NCBI RefSeq assembly: GCF_041053105.1
Contig: NZ_CP163444.1
Span: 1,302,001-1,366,000 of the forward strand
DNA length: 64,000 bases
DNA from: Streptomyces sp. R44
GTDB lineage: Bacteria; Actinomycetota; Actinomycetes; Streptomycetales; Streptomycetaceae
Direction: 5' to 3'
Under the pieces are notes generated by a model. It was given only the letters and a program-made list of their open reading frames with translations, did not search any database and was not told where the DNA came from. Numbering within the stretch: the stretch's first letter is position 1; the number at the start of each line of letters is the position of its first letter. Below are positions 8,699 through 17,877 of this stretch, in pieces. The position numbers and the translations under genes are program-made.

Positions 8699-9733
8699 TC
8701 AGTCGGCCCACGAGAGGCTTCGATCCGCGAACTTCGCGAGAAGGGCGTGGTACTTCTCCGGCCGTGACGCGAAGTCGACCGACGCGGCCAGTCCGGCGGG
8801 ATCCGCGTCCGGTCCGCGCAGCAGGTCGACGGACGCCTGCGCGAACCATGGGGCGAGGCCGTCCCGTTCGGCCCGGTCCAGCAGCCGGCGCAGTTCGGCG
8901 AGGGCGGCCCTCGCGCGGCGGATCCGGCCCGGCCCCGCGGTCAGCAGAGGTCCGATCCGGACGGCCGGCGCCGCCTCGGCGAGCAGCTTGTCCAGGCGTG
9001 CGGCCAGGGTCTCGCCGCGTTCCGCCGCGCCCTTCGCCCGCGGCCCGGCCTCGACCAGGACCCGGAGGGCACAGAGCACCGCCGCGATGCCCGGCTCCTG
9101 TCGGTCCGGGTCGATCCGTACGGTCACGACTCCGGCCCGTTCCTCGGCGAGCCTTCGCGCGGCGGCGACCGCCGTCCCCGCGACCCGCCGGTCCACCCCG
9201 GCGTGTTCGAGGCCCCACTCCTGGGCGTCGAGCACCTCCCGCACGGTGTGCACGCCGTGCTCGGCCAGCTCCCCCGCGGGGAAGGCCCTCCCGGCCACCC
9301 GCCTGAGCCGTGCGACCGGCATCAGGTCGAGCTCCGCGTCCACGAGGGCCCGGTGCGAAGGGGCCCAGGCCGTACGGACCGCCGCCACGGCCTGCCGGTA
9401 GTCCCGGGCCACGAGGGCCGCGGTGTCCCTCAGCGCGGCCGCCCGGCGGACGGTCCGACGGTGGCCGGGCGTCACCGGCGCGACGACATCCCTGAGCAGC
9501 TCCACCGGCCGACCGGGGCGCCGATGCACGCCGTGCGGCCGGGACCGCGCGCGGACGGCCCCGCCCGCGAGGCCACCGGCGACGAGGAGGAACCCGCCCG
9601 TCCCGAATCCGTCGGCCAGCGCGAAGAGCGCGCCGCCGGCAGAGTCCGGCACGACCCGGTACAGGGCGAACGAGCAGCCCATCAGGAACAGACCGAGCGT
9701 CGCCACCCAGCGGAAGAACGGCACATGCCTCAT
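8699..9733 (-). CDS. Membrane protein with helix-hairpin-helix-like segment, unknown function
   Basis: 344 residues. Two hydrophobic helices at the N-terminus (about 6-26 and 32-57) are followed by a charged, mostly helical cytosolic part. Around residues 130-170 the stretch LDLMPVARLRRVAGRAFPAG, then LAEHGVHTVREVLDA, resembles a helix-hairpin-helix module as used for sequence-independent DNA contact (hypothetical). No catalytic motif is seen. The gene is single, convergent with the AhpD-like gene; a short hairpin with GACCGG and CCGGTC arms overlaps its stop. I do not recognise the family. Confidence 0.8.
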   Translation of the reverse strand: MRHVPFFRWVATLGLFLMGCSFALYRVVPDSAGGALFALADGFGTGGFLLVAGGLAGGAVRARSRPHGVHRRPGRPVELLRDVVAPVTPGHRRTVRRAAALRDTAALVARDYRQAVAAVRTAWAPSHRALVDAELDLMPVARLRRVAGRAFPAGELAEHGVHTVREVLDAQEWGLEHAGVDRRVAGTAVAAARRLAEERAGVVTVRIDPDRQEPGIAAVLCALRVLVEAGPRAKGAAERGETLAARLDKLLAEAAPAVRIGPLLTAGPGRIRRARAALAELRRLLDRAERDGLAPWFAQASVDLLRGPDADPAGLAASVDFASRPEKYHALLAKFADRSLSWAD

Positions 9734-9888
9734 CCGGGGTCCCCCCTGCCACTCGTCGAGGACGCATGCGCGCTCAGCGTCCGCCGCGGGGAGACCGGCC
9801 GACTAGGGCGGAGCCGGGCAACCGCACGGGCACGGTGCCTTCCTGCCTCCGGCAACGGGCCCCGCGCCTTCGTGGAGGAGACGCTGCC

Positions 9889-10467
9889 TCAGCGCGCCTC
9901 GGGGGCCGTGAACGTGACCTCGGCGGCCGGGACGGTGGTCTCGGCGTCGCTGCCGAGGGAGTACGCCGCGACGCGGGAGACCGTCGCGGCCGGGACGGCC
10001 TCGCCGATGCCCGGCGCCGCCGGGATGTCCTGGGTGGCGTGGGCGTCGTGCGGGACGACGACCCGATAGCCGAGCGCCAGGGCCGTACGGGCCGTGGCCT
10101 GCACGCACATCTCCGACATCACGCCGCAGACGGCGACCGCCCGCACCCCCGCCTCGCCGAGCACCAGGCCGAGAGCGGTCTCCTCGAAGCCGTCGTCGTG
10201 GGGCTTGCGGATCACCACCTCGGTGGGGCCGGGCCGCACGGGGTGGTGGAGTTCCCAGCCGGGCGTGTGCGGTTCGTCCTCGGCACCGGGCGGCCCGTCG
10301 TTCTGCAGGTGGGCGATGAACGCCCCGTCCCGCCGGGCCCGGGCGATCAGATCGGTCGTCCGCTCGACGAGCCGTTCGGCGGCGGGCACGGCCCCTTCGC
10401 CGGTGACGAAGGCCGACTGCACGTCGACGACGATCAGGGCATCCACGGGCTGCGCGCGCTCGGTCAT
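9889..10467 (-). CDS. Isochorismatase-family cysteine hydrolase
   Basis: 192 residues with the whole isochorismatase-like triad: D15 (LIVVDVQSAF), K88 (VVIRKPHDDGF) and C121 (VMSEMCVQATA), with the usual cis-peptide neighbourhood GVMSE. Such enzymes hydrolyse amides or ethers of small molecules (nicotinamide, N-carbamoyl compounds, isochorismate); the substrate cannot be told from sequence, and no siderophore or pyridine pathway is adjacent. ATG at 10467 starts the conserved core; the extension to 10548 is arginine-rich shadow sequence. Divergent from the gene at 10601. Confidence 0.9.
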   Translation of the reverse strand: MTERAQPVDALIVVDVQSAFVTGEGAVPAAERLVERTTDLIARARRDGAFIAHLQNDGPPGAEDEPHTPGWELHHPVRPGPTEVVIRKPHDDGFEETALGLVLGEAGVRAVAVCGVMSEMCVQATARTALALGYRVVVPHDAHATQDIPAAPGIGEAVPAATVSRVAAYSLGSDAETTVPAAEVTFTAPEAR

Positions 10468-10600
10468 CCGGCCATCATCACGCCCACCCGCCTTGCGCGC
10501 CACGGGATTTCGCCCTCGCCGCAGCGGGGCTCGATCCCCTCCGCGCACGCACCGGACCTGCGGGTATCCTCACGGGCCAGGGAAACAGGGGGAGGTCCGC

Positions 10601-11149
10601 ATGACCGAGTCGACGCCGTCCGAGTGGTGGACGCTGCTGCCGGAGGGCATCCGCGGGGAGGTCGACGGATACGTCCTCCAGGACGCCCGGCTCCGCGCGG
10701 TGCGTACCGTCTGGGAGGCCTGCCGGGGCCGTGGTCTGGGCCTCCACGAGGCGGAGGCGGTGGTCCACGCGCGGTATCTCCACCACGGCGACCGGGTCGC
10801 GCGCACCCCGCTGAGCCCGCTCGACCCGGAGTCCCTGGCCGCGCGGGCCTCCGGCTGCCCGGGGCCGGTGGTCGCGATCGAGGCGATCTGGGACGGCGAC
10901 ACCGTCCACGACTGGTTCGTGATCCTCCTCGCGATCACCGCCGAGCCCGCGGGCGAGCACGGTCTCGCCACGATCTACCGGGAGACGGCCGTGCGGTACC
11001 TGGGCGACGCTCGGGACGAGAGGGCGCTGCACCCGGAGGCCGCGGCGGCCGCCGCGGCAGGCCGGGCCCTGGCCGAACACCTCGCCGTGCCCTTCCACTT
11101 CGGCAGTCCGGACACCCCCGACGACGAGGCGCCCCGCTGGCGGCCGTGA
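10601..11149 (+). CDS. Conserved hypothetical protein
   Basis: 182 residues, soluble, no signal peptide or membrane helix, acidic overall, ending in an Ala-rich helix. The start is well fixed by GGGGGAGG six bases before the ATG. The middle contains VVAIEAIWDGDTVHDWFVIL, which looks like two beta strands of an alpha/beta domain. A TATCCT element at 10565 could be the -10. No family assigned; its length and clean ribosome site make it a real gene. Confidence 0.75.
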   Translation: MTESTPSEWWTLLPEGIRGEVDGYVLQDARLRAVRTVWEACRGRGLGLHEAEAVVHARYLHHGDRVARTPLSPLDPESLAARASGCPGPVVAIEAIWDGDTVHDWFVILLAITAEPAGEHGLATIYRETAVRYLGDARDERALHPEAAAAAAAGRALAEHLAVPFHFGSPDTPDDEAPRWRP

Positions 11150-11209
11150 GGGCCGTGCGGTCGCCGAATTCGTTTGCGGGCGGTGCGTCCGGTCCGATAG
11201 GAAACCCGC

Positions 11210-11752
11210 ATGCTGAAAGGTACGACGATCGGGCTGAGGGCCCGGCACGAGGACGACATCCCGATCCTGCGGACCGAGCTCTACGACGACGTGGTCAACG
11301 GCTCGCGGGCCGAAGCCGCGCCCTGGCGGCCGATCACGCCCGGCTCGAAGGACCCGCGCCTCGTGGTGGACGACACCAACGAGAGGAACGTCTCCTTCTC
11401 CATCGTGGAGCTGGAGGGCGGCACGCTGATCGGCAGCGCGAACCTCTGGGGCATCGACAACCACAGCCGGTCCGCGCACATCGGCCTGGGGCTGCTTCCG
11501 TCCGCCCGCGGCAAGGGCCACGGCACCGACGTGGTCGCGGTCCTCTGCCACTACGGCTTCATCGTGCGCGGCCTGCAGCGGCTGCAGATCGAGACGCTCG
11601 CGGACAACCACGCGATGCTGCGCTCGGCCGAGCGCAACGGCTTCGTCCGCGAGGGCGTGCTGCGTTCCTCGGCCTGGGTCCTCGGCGAGTTCCTCGACGA
11701 GGTCCTGCTCGGTCAGCTCGCCCACGAGTGGAAGTCCGGCCGGTCCGTCTAG
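11210..11752 (+). CDS. GNAT family N-acetyltransferase (RimJ/RimL-like)
   Basis: 180 residues. Layout follows the RimJ/RimL branch: an N-terminal GLRARHEDDIPIL substrate-side segment, then IGLGLLPSARGKGHGTDVV as the acetyl-CoA pyrophosphate loop (R/Q-x-x-G-x-G/A), and LQIETLADNHAMLRSAERNGF, the asparagine-containing helix typical of these enzymes. Substrate unknown (protein N-terminus or small amine). Its stop shares a CTAG tetranucleotide with the convergent membrane gene at 11749. Confidence 0.9.
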   Translation: MLKGTTIGLRARHEDDIPILRTELYDDVVNGSRAEAAPWRPITPGSKDPRLVVDDTNERNVSFSIVELEGGTLIGSANLWGIDNHSRSAHIGLGLLPSARGKGHGTDVVAVLCHYGFIVRGLQRLQIETLADNHAMLRSAERNGFVREGVLRSSAWVLGEFLDEVLLGQLAHEWKSGRSV

Positions 11753-12627
11753 AGCGCCGTGTCCTCGCCCCGCCGGACGGCTCGGGTCAGCAGCCAGTGG
11801 CCCGAGGCGCCCGTGGCGAAGAGTCCGGCGACCAGGGTGACGAGGGCGGCTCCCGGGCCCGAGGCCCAGTCGACCGTGGCGGCGCGGGCGCCGAGGACCA
11901 CGGCGAGGGCCAGGGCCACCGCGGGGACGGCCCTGAGCGCGGGGCGGATACGGGCCAGGTCGTCCTCCACCAGGGAGCCGAGGACGCCGACGCCGAGCGC
12001 GAGCGCCCACACGCCGAGGCCCTGCGCGTCGGCACGGTTCACCGTCCACGGGAGCAGGGCGCCCCAGAAGGCCGGGAAGAACAGCAGGCCGGCGCCGATG
12101 CCGAGCCAGCCCGAGCCGAGTACGGCGAGCGGCGGCTTCGACCAGGCGGGCAGCGGGGCGACCGGGCGCCGGCCCGACGCCTCCGCGCCGGCGGGCCGTC
12201 TGCGGTACTGCGCCGCCAGGCAGCCGACGGCGGCGAGGGCGAGGACGCCGAGGGTGGCGACCCAGCCGAGGCTGAACAGGGCGAGGAACAGCGGGCCGCC
12301 GCGTACGGCCTGGAGGCTTCCGGCGTTCAGCAGGGTCACCGTGAAGAGGCCGACGAGGACGATCGCGAGCGGCAGCACCAGGCATCGGACCTCCTCCCAG
12401 ACGCGGGCCCGGCCGACGGTGAACAGCGCGGGTGCCACCCCCGCCATGGCCGCCCCGACGAGACCGGGGCTGAGCGCCTCGGGCGACACCCAGGCGCCCG
12501 CCGCGTGCCCGGTGAGGCTCGCCACGGCGAGCAGGGTGCCGACGGTGGCGCTGATGCCTCCGACGACGCCGCTCAGGACCACCACGGCGGGCGAGAGGGC
12601 ACGGCCCCCGGGAGTTGCGGTGCTCAT
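11749..12627 (-). CDS. Multi-pass membrane protein, unknown
   Basis: 292 residues with about eight hydrophobic helices separated by short arginine-rich loops, and one longer cytosolic loop around residues 145-165. No transport or catalytic motif is seen. The ATG overlaps the stop of the upstream DUF2306 gene by 4 bp, so it is translated with it and presumably shares the PadR-controlled promoter. Its end shares CTAG with the GNAT gene. Confidence 0.8.
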   Translation of the reverse strand: MSTATPGGRALSPAVVVLSGVVGGISATVGTLLAVASLTGHAAGAWVSPEALSPGLVGAAMAGVAPALFTVGRARVWEEVRCLVLPLAIVLVGLFTVTLLNAGSLQAVRGGPLFLALFSLGWVATLGVLALAAVGCLAAQYRRRPAGAEASGRRPVAPLPAWSKPPLAVLGSGWLGIGAGLLFFPAFWGALLPWTVNRADAQGLGVWALALGVGVLGSLVEDDLARIRPALRAVPAVALALAVVLGARAATVDWASGPGAALVTLVAGLFATGASGHWLLTRAVRRGEDTAL

Positions 12628-13826
12628 CCCCGGCCTCCTTCAAGGGCGGGCTCGGCCTTCGCCGGAGCCGTCGGCAGGTCCGCGAACTCCCGCTGCCGCC
12701 TGAGGACTTCGCGGGCGTACAGGATCCGCAGGCTCACCACGGTGACGGCCGCGTAGGCGAGCATGCCGCAGCCGATGCCGACGCCCGCGACGAGCGCCGT
12801 GATCCGGTCGAGGCCCAGGGTCCGTTCCAGTACGGGCACGGTCGCCGCCGAGAAGGCGGGGGCCAGGCAGAGGGCGGCGAGGTGCAGCGACCACTCCTCG
12901 CGCGCCCAGTCCGCGCCCCGGGAGCCGGCGCGGGCCGCCCGGACGGCGATGACGGCGTAGATCACGGCGTAGGGGACGAGGTACGCGAGGAGCAGGCGCC
13001 GCCCGGCGGTTCCCTCGCCGAGGAAGGCCACCGTGATCCACACCAGGCCCGCCGCGCCCGCGAGATGGGCGGCCACCCGCACCGGCAGCGGGCACCAGGT
13101 GCCGGTCAGGCCGGGGACGGCGGCCCGCTGGTCGAGGGCGCGGGAGGCGAGCAGCGCACCGAAGGAGACGAGCGCCCCGAGATGCATGATCGCGACGCGG
13201 TTGATGTCGCGCAGGTCGAGCCCTGGGTAGAGCGAGGGCAGGACTCCCCATTCGAGCCGCAGCAGCGGAGCGGTCATCAGGAAGCCGTAGCAGAGCAGCA
13301 GCCAGCGCTGGTGGAGGTCCGGGAAGCCGCGGACGGCGGCGAGGATCCCGAAGGTCACGCTGCCGACGGTGCCGACCAGGATCGTCGCGAGGACGATCCA
13401 GAACGCGGCCCCGCTGAAGGCCTCCGCCGGCGGGGTCCGCACCAGGTAGAGGGCGGCGCCCGCCATCGACACGTACACCGTGACCGCGAAGACCGTGCCG
13501 GTGATCCGGTGCAGCCGGATGCGGCGCCGGACCGCGGAGAGCAGCTGTACGGGGCCGAGCAGCATGAGGAGACCGCCGAGGACCGAGTGCACGATCAGAG
13601 GGACCAGGCTGCGTCCGTACGGTCCCATCCGGTCGCGCACGGCCTCGGCGACGAACTCCGGGGAGACGGACCGGCCGAGCAGCCACTCGCCGACGGCGGG
13701 TGCTCCCGGGCTCGCGTACGGCCAGAGTTCGGTCATGGCGATCGGCGCGTACGTCAGGCAGACCACGGTCACCGCGAGGGTGGCCGCCCTCCCCCACCCC
13801 CGTCTCGTGCCGGTCGTACGCGCCAT
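12624..13826 (-). CDS. DUF2306 membrane protein
   Basis: 400 residues. The central part matches the DUF2306 pattern of membrane helices with conserved histidines and arginines: VHSVLGGLLMLLGPVQL, then RRRIRLHRITGTVF and the HQRWLLLCYGF segment. About ten membrane helices in total, the last four forming an extra C-terminal half compared with shorter DUF2306 proteins. Function is unknown. The ribosome site AAGGGGGA precedes the ATG, and a perfect 7-5-7 dyad (13845-13863) lies 18 bp upstream of the start. It is co-oriented with the PadR gene upstream. Confidence 0.85.
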   Translation of the reverse strand: MARTTGTRRGWGRAATLAVTVVCLTYAPIAMTELWPYASPGAPAVGEWLLGRSVSPEFVAEAVRDRMGPYGRSLVPLIVHSVLGGLLMLLGPVQLLSAVRRRIRLHRITGTVFAVTVYVSMAGAALYLVRTPPAEAFSGAAFWIVLATILVGTVGSVTFGILAAVRGFPDLHQRWLLLCYGFLMTAPLLRLEWGVLPSLYPGLDLRDINRVAIMHLGALVSFGALLASRALDQRAAVPGLTGTWCPLPVRVAAHLAGAAGLVWITVAFLGEGTAGRRLLLAYLVPYAVIYAVIAVRAARAGSRGADWAREEWSLHLAALCLAPAFSAATVPVLERTLGLDRITALVAGVGIGCGMLAYAAVTVVSLRILYAREVLRRQREFADLPTAPAKAEPALEGGRG

Positions 13827-13844
13827 GGCGGTCCCCCTTCACCG

Positions 13845-13863
13845 ATAGTCCTGTCTGGACTAT
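13845..13863. promoter_or_regulatory. Perfect 19-bp dyad, candidate operator of the DUF2306 operon
   Basis: ATAGTCC-N5-GGACTAT, both arms perfect, 18 bp upstream of the DUF2306 start and downstream of the PadR gene. Its place within the 101-bp gap argues for an operator, with the adjacent PadR protein the nearest candidate ligand (inference). Confidence 0.65.
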
Positions 13864-13927
13864 GGAGGAAGGTAGGGCGGGAGACGACCGGGGTCAACCG
13901 GTCGGTAACAAGCTGTCGTCGGCGAAC

Positions 13928-14443
13928 TCAGGGCTCGCGGCGCTCCACCCACTGCCAGAAATCGACCATCATCCGCTCATAGCGGATGCCGAACTCCAGC
14001 GCCTCGCGCTGCCCGCGCGTCAGCAACTCGCCGACCTCGTCGGCCAGCCCCTCGTACTGGTCCAGGGTCTTGCGGTGCTCGTCGATCTGGACGGGGGCGT
14101 GGACGCGCGGGCTGGCGCCGAACCACAGCTTGAGGATGCCCCGCTCGCGCGCCTCGACCGGGACGAAGGCGGGGTCGGCCAGCCAGCCGCGCAGAGCGGC
14201 CGTTCCCTCCTCCGTGAGGCTCATCAGGCGCCGGTTGCGGCCCCCCGGCTGCCGCACCTCCGAGAGCAGCCCCGCCTCCAGGAGCCGGTCGCACTGCGCG
14301 TACACCTGCGCGTGCGGCATCGACCAGAACGGGGCCACCGTCCGCGCGGCCTCCACCTTCACGTCGTACGGACTGGCCTCGCCCAGTTTGTCGATGATGC
14401 CGAGCACGAGGAAGGAAGGCGTGGTCAACCGGACTTCAGACAT
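13928..14443 (-). CDS. PadR-family transcriptional regulator
   Basis: 171 residues. N-terminal winged helix (TTPSFLVLGIIDKLGEASPY, then HAQVYAQCDRLLEAGLLSE and the basic wing GGRNRRLMSLTEEG), then the C-terminal helical dimerisation part of the longer PadR subgroup. These proteins usually repress a neighbouring transporter or detoxification gene. Here the downstream, same-strand DUF2306 pair with the dyad at 13845 is the obvious target; the ABC transporter upstream (ending at 14522) is a second possibility. A GCCGCGA-N5-TCGCGGC dyad abuts its own start codon. Confidence 0.9.
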   Translation of the reverse strand: MSEVRLTTPSFLVLGIIDKLGEASPYDVKVEAARTVAPFWSMPHAQVYAQCDRLLEAGLLSEVRQPGGRNRRLMSLTEEGTAALRGWLADPAFVPVEARERGILKLWFGASPRVHAPVQIDEHRKTLDQYEGLADEVGELLTRGQREALEFGIRYERMMVDFWQWVERREP

Positions 14444-14462
14444 GCCGCGACGGTATCGCGGC
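14444..14462. promoter_or_regulatory. Perfect 7-5-7 dyad abutting the PadR start codon
   Basis: GCCGCGA-N5-TCGCGGC is perfect but GC-only in its arms, so chance is less unlikely than for the AT-rich dyads. It contains GATACCG in its centre on the minus strand, a possible -10 for a leaderless PadR transcript. Could be an autoregulatory site; different in sequence from the 13845 dyad. Confidence 0.35.
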
Positions 14463-14521
14463 GGGGCGGCGGGGCGGCCGGGCAGGCGGGACGGCGCCGC
14501 CCGCCGCGAGGCCGCCCCCGG

Positions 14522-16954
14522 CTACTCCGCCCGCAGCGCCCGCGCCGTGGCCGTCCGGGCCGCCCAGCCCGCGGGGAGCAGGGCGCCGGCCGTCGCGATC
14601 ACGACGCCCGCCGTGGCGAGGAGCACGAGCAGCGGCGTGCCGTAGACGTCGATGTCGGCGGGCGGGATCGTGGTGCCGACCGCGCGGCCCATCGCCGGCA
14701 TCACCCGGCCGTGGAGGGCCACCCCGAGCGGCACGCCGACGAGGCCCGACACCAGGCCGACGGCCCCGACGGAGGTGAGGACCTGCGCGACCGTCTGCCG
14801 CGGGGTCATCCCCAGGGCCTTGAAGACGCCCAGGTCACGGACGCGGTCGCGGGTGTCGAGGACCACCGTGTTCAGGACGCCGAGGCAGGCGACGGCGACC
14901 AGCATCAGGGTGAGCATCACGATCAGGGCCTGCATCGCCCGGATGACGCTCGACTTGCTCCCCTCGGTGACGGCGGCCTCCGCCCCCAGCGGTGCCACGG
15001 CGGCGTCGAGGCGCTCCGCGTAGCGCGCCGCGTCCGTGCCCCCGGTGACGGACACGGCGAAGTCGGCGGGCTGGTAGCGGGCGCGCAGCGCGGCCACGGA
15101 CGCCGCCGCGGTGCGCAGGGTCATGCCGTCGTCGCCGAGGTCGAAGACCTCGCCGACGATGCGGATCCGGACCGTGCGGCCCTGCTCGGAGAGGGTGATG
15201 GTGTCCCCGAGGCGGACCCCGGTGGCGTGCAGGAACCGGGTCGCCGCGACGGCCTCCCCCGTGGCCCCGAACCAGCGCCCGGCGACCATCGTGTGACGGC
15301 TGCCGGCCGTGTCCCCCTCGTACGCGACGAGGGGCGCGCCGCCCTTGAGCCCGGCCACGTCCAGCTGGGTGCGGGCCGTCCGGTACACCGAGCCGGTCCC
15401 GGGGAGTCCGGCGATCGCCGCCGCGACGGCGGCCGGGTCGGCGGGCCTGCCCGGCAGGGCCGCCGGACCGCCGGGGTTCCCCCGGGCCAGGGTGACCGTG
15501 TGGACGGTGACGTCGCCGCCGCGGTCCGGGTCGCCGTCGGCCTTGACGGCGACGAGCGTGCTGCCGAGGCCCACGGCGAGGGTCACCGCGAGGGCTCCGA
15601 AGGTCACCGCCGCGGCCGTGCTCGCCGCCCGTGCGGGGCGGGCGAAGGGCGCGGCGAGTCCCAGGGTGACCGGCCGGGGCAGGGGCAGCCGCCCGAACAG
15701 GCCGCGGATCGCACGGCCCCGGCCGCCGCCGGTGGCGGGGCCGAGGCGCAGGACCGCCGCGGTCGGCAGCCGGGCCGCGCGCAGGGCGGGCCCGAAGGCG
15801 GTGGCGGCCACGAGGGCGAGCCCGCCGGCCGGGACGACGAGGTCCACCCACAGGGGGACGAGGATCTCGGTCGTCCCGTACACCTCGGCGACCTCCGCCA
15901 TGAGGGGCACGGCGAGCACGTTCCCGAGGGCGACGCCGAGTACGGCCCCGACGGTGCCCGGGATCAGCGCCTGCGCCACGTACGCGCGTCCCACCTGGAA
16001 CGGGGTGAAGCCGAGGGACTTGAGGATCCCGATCCGGCGGGTCGCGGCGCCGACGGCGCCGCTCACCACGATGCCGATCACCAGGACCGACATCGCGAGC
16101 CCGAGGAACGCGAAGGCGGTGACGAAGGGCACGAAGGCGGCCGTGGACGCGCGCGCGGTCTCCCGCACGTCGAGGTACGAGCGGGTGCCGGTGACCGCCC
16201 CGGCCGGTACGGAGGCGGTGACGGCCTGCTGTCCGGCCGTCACGTCGGCGGCGGTGTCGGCGGCGGTGAGCCGGTAGAGCATCTGGAGCGCGGGCGGCCG
16301 TCCTCCGGCGAGCGCGGTCAGTTGCCGGGGTACGACCCAGGCGTCGGCGCTCTCGCCGACCGACTCGGCGATGCCCACCACGGTGAGGGTGACGCCGCCG
16401 GCGGTCACCCGGGTCCCCGGGCCCGCGTTCGGCGGTTCGGATCCCCGTTCCAGGACGATCTCCCCCGGGGCCGAGGCCCACCGCCCCTCCGTCACGGTCA
16501 CCGCGTCCACGGGCTCGGCTGCGGAGGCGCGGCCGACGACGGTCAGCGGGGGCGGTGCGAATCCCGGCGGGGCCGCCCGGTCCGCGCTCAGGCGCAGGGA
16601 GGTGACGGCGAACGGGCCCGAGGCGGCGGCCACTCCGGATGCCCGTGCGGTGGCGGCGAGCCGCTCCGGGGTGACGGCGGAACCGTCGAACCGCACCGTC
16701 AGATGGGCGCCGTGCTGCCGTGCGAAGGCCCGGTCGAAGGGGGCGCCCGAGGCGACGAGGAGACCGAGCGCGAGGACGGCGGAGGCGACGGAGAGCAGCG
16801 TGGTCAGGACCATCACGGCGGTCTGCGTACGACGCCGCCCGACCCCGGCCCGTACGACCCGGCCGAGGGCGCCGCCCCCGCGCCCCGCGGCCCCTCGGGT
16901 CGTGGTGACGGGCTGCGCGCCGCTCGGGCTCCCGGTGACGGAACGCGCGCTCAT
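14522..16954 (-). CDS. ABC transporter permease, FtsX/MacB type with two FtsX domains
   Basis: 810 residues. An N-terminal membrane helix (about 46-70) is followed by a large extracytoplasmic domain (about 75-250), then three helices (FtsX domain 1), a second external domain, and three C-terminal helices (FtsX domain 2, with LMLVAVACLGVLNTVVLDTRDRV). Proteins of this type do not carry solutes through the membrane but transmit force to periplasmic or extracellular parts; in Gram-positives they often deal with antimicrobial peptides or lipoproteins. ATG overlaps the stop of the ATPase gene by 4 bp. Divergent from a histidine kinase and response regulator. Confidence 0.92.
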   Translation of the reverse strand: MSARSVTGSPSGAQPVTTTRGAAGRGGGALGRVVRAGVGRRRTQTAVMVLTTLLSVASAVLALGLLVASGAPFDRAFARQHGAHLTVRFDGSAVTPERLAATARASGVAAASGPFAVTSLRLSADRAAPPGFAPPPLTVVGRASAAEPVDAVTVTEGRWASAPGEIVLERGSEPPNAGPGTRVTAGGVTLTVVGIAESVGESADAWVVPRQLTALAGGRPPALQMLYRLTAADTAADVTAGQQAVTASVPAGAVTGTRSYLDVRETARASTAAFVPFVTAFAFLGLAMSVLVIGIVVSGAVGAATRRIGILKSLGFTPFQVGRAYVAQALIPGTVGAVLGVALGNVLAVPLMAEVAEVYGTTEILVPLWVDLVVPAGGLALVAATAFGPALRAARLPTAAVLRLGPATGGGRGRAIRGLFGRLPLPRPVTLGLAAPFARPARAASTAAAVTFGALAVTLAVGLGSTLVAVKADGDPDRGGDVTVHTVTLARGNPGGPAALPGRPADPAAVAAAIAGLPGTGSVYRTARTQLDVAGLKGGAPLVAYEGDTAGSRHTMVAGRWFGATGEAVAATRFLHATGVRLGDTITLSEQGRTVRIRIVGEVFDLGDDGMTLRTAAASVAALRARYQPADFAVSVTGGTDAARYAERLDAAVAPLGAEAAVTEGSKSSVIRAMQALIVMLTLMLVAVACLGVLNTVVLDTRDRVRDLGVFKALGMTPRQTVAQVLTSVGAVGLVSGLVGVPLGVALHGRVMPAMGRAVGTTIPPADIDVYGTPLLVLLATAGVVIATAGALLPAGWAARTATARALRAE

Positions 16955-17652
16955 CGGGACACCGCCGGGACGTCGCGGGTGATGCGTCCGTCGACGAGTT
17001 CGATCGTGCGCGTCGCGCAGGCCTCGGCGAGCGCGAGGTCGTGGGTGACGAGGACGATCGTCTGTCCCTCGGCGTTGAGTCCGCGCAGGAGGTCGCGGAC
17101 GTCCGCGCCGGACGCCGTGTCCAGCGCTCCGGTGGGTTCGTCGGCGAGGAGCAGCGGCGGCCGGTTCATCAGGGCGCGGGCGACGGCGACGCGCTGCCGC
17201 TCGCCGCCGGAGAGCCGGCCGGGGTGCACGCGCGCGTGGCGGGCGACGCCGAGTCGTTCGAGGAGTTCGGCGGCGCGTGCCGCCGCCCGGCCGCGGGCCG
17301 TTCCGGCGAGCTGGGCGGGAAGCAGCACGTTGTCGAGGACGGTGAGGTCGTCGAGGAGGTTGAAGAACTGGAAGACCATGCCGATGCGGTCGCGCCGGTA
17401 GCGGGCGGAGGCCGTCTCGCTCAGCGCGTCGACGCGGAGCCCGTCGACCGTCACCCGGCCGGTGCTCGGACGGTCGAGGCCGGCGAGGAGGTTGAGAAGG
17501 GTCGACTTGCCGCTGCCGGACGGGCCGAGCACGGCGAGCGACTCCCCGCGTGCCACCCGCAGGTCGAGCCCCGCGAGCGCGGCGGGCCCCTCGTCGTAGG
17601 TCCTGCCGACCTCGCTCAGGTCGATGAGCGGCTCGGCTTCGCGTGGCGTCAT
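16951..17652 (-). CDS. ABC transporter ATP-binding protein (MacB/LolD type)
   Basis: 233 residues with all ATPase motifs: Walker A GPSGSGKST at 43-51, a Q-loop in GMVFQFFNLLDDLT (the MacB/LolD form), signature LSGGERQRVAVARAL, Walker B LLLADEPTGALD and H-loop VTHD. A GGAGG ribosome site supports ATG at 17652. Coupled by 4 bp to the FtsX-type permease. Together they form a type VII mechanotransmission ABC system; the divergent two-component system probably senses its substrate or a stress the system relieves. Confidence 0.95.
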   Translation of the reverse strand: MTPREAEPLIDLSEVGRTYDEGPAALAGLDLRVARGESLAVLGPSGSGKSTLLNLLAGLDRPSTGRVTVDGLRVDALSETASARYRRDRIGMVFQFFNLLDDLTVLDNVLLPAQLAGTARGRAAARAAELLERLGVARHARVHPGRLSGGERQRVAVARALMNRPPLLLADEPTGALDTASGADVRDLLRGLNAEGQTIVLVTHDLALAEACATRTIELVDGRITRDVPAVSR

Positions 17653-17877
17653 GGGGCCTCCAGGGCTGGGGGGCGGGCGGGTTCGCACCGACGCTAGGAG
17701 CGGCCCGCCGCCGGGCGCGTCGGCCGTGGTGGCGACGATCCGTACCGTGGACGGCGGAGACGCGGGCGGGTCATCCGCGCGATGTACACCGTGCGGACGG
17801 CGCCCTGGTCCTCCGGGGCGATTCGCGTCCACGCGCCCGCTTGGCACACTGCAGCGGTGATCAGGTACGAGGACCTC

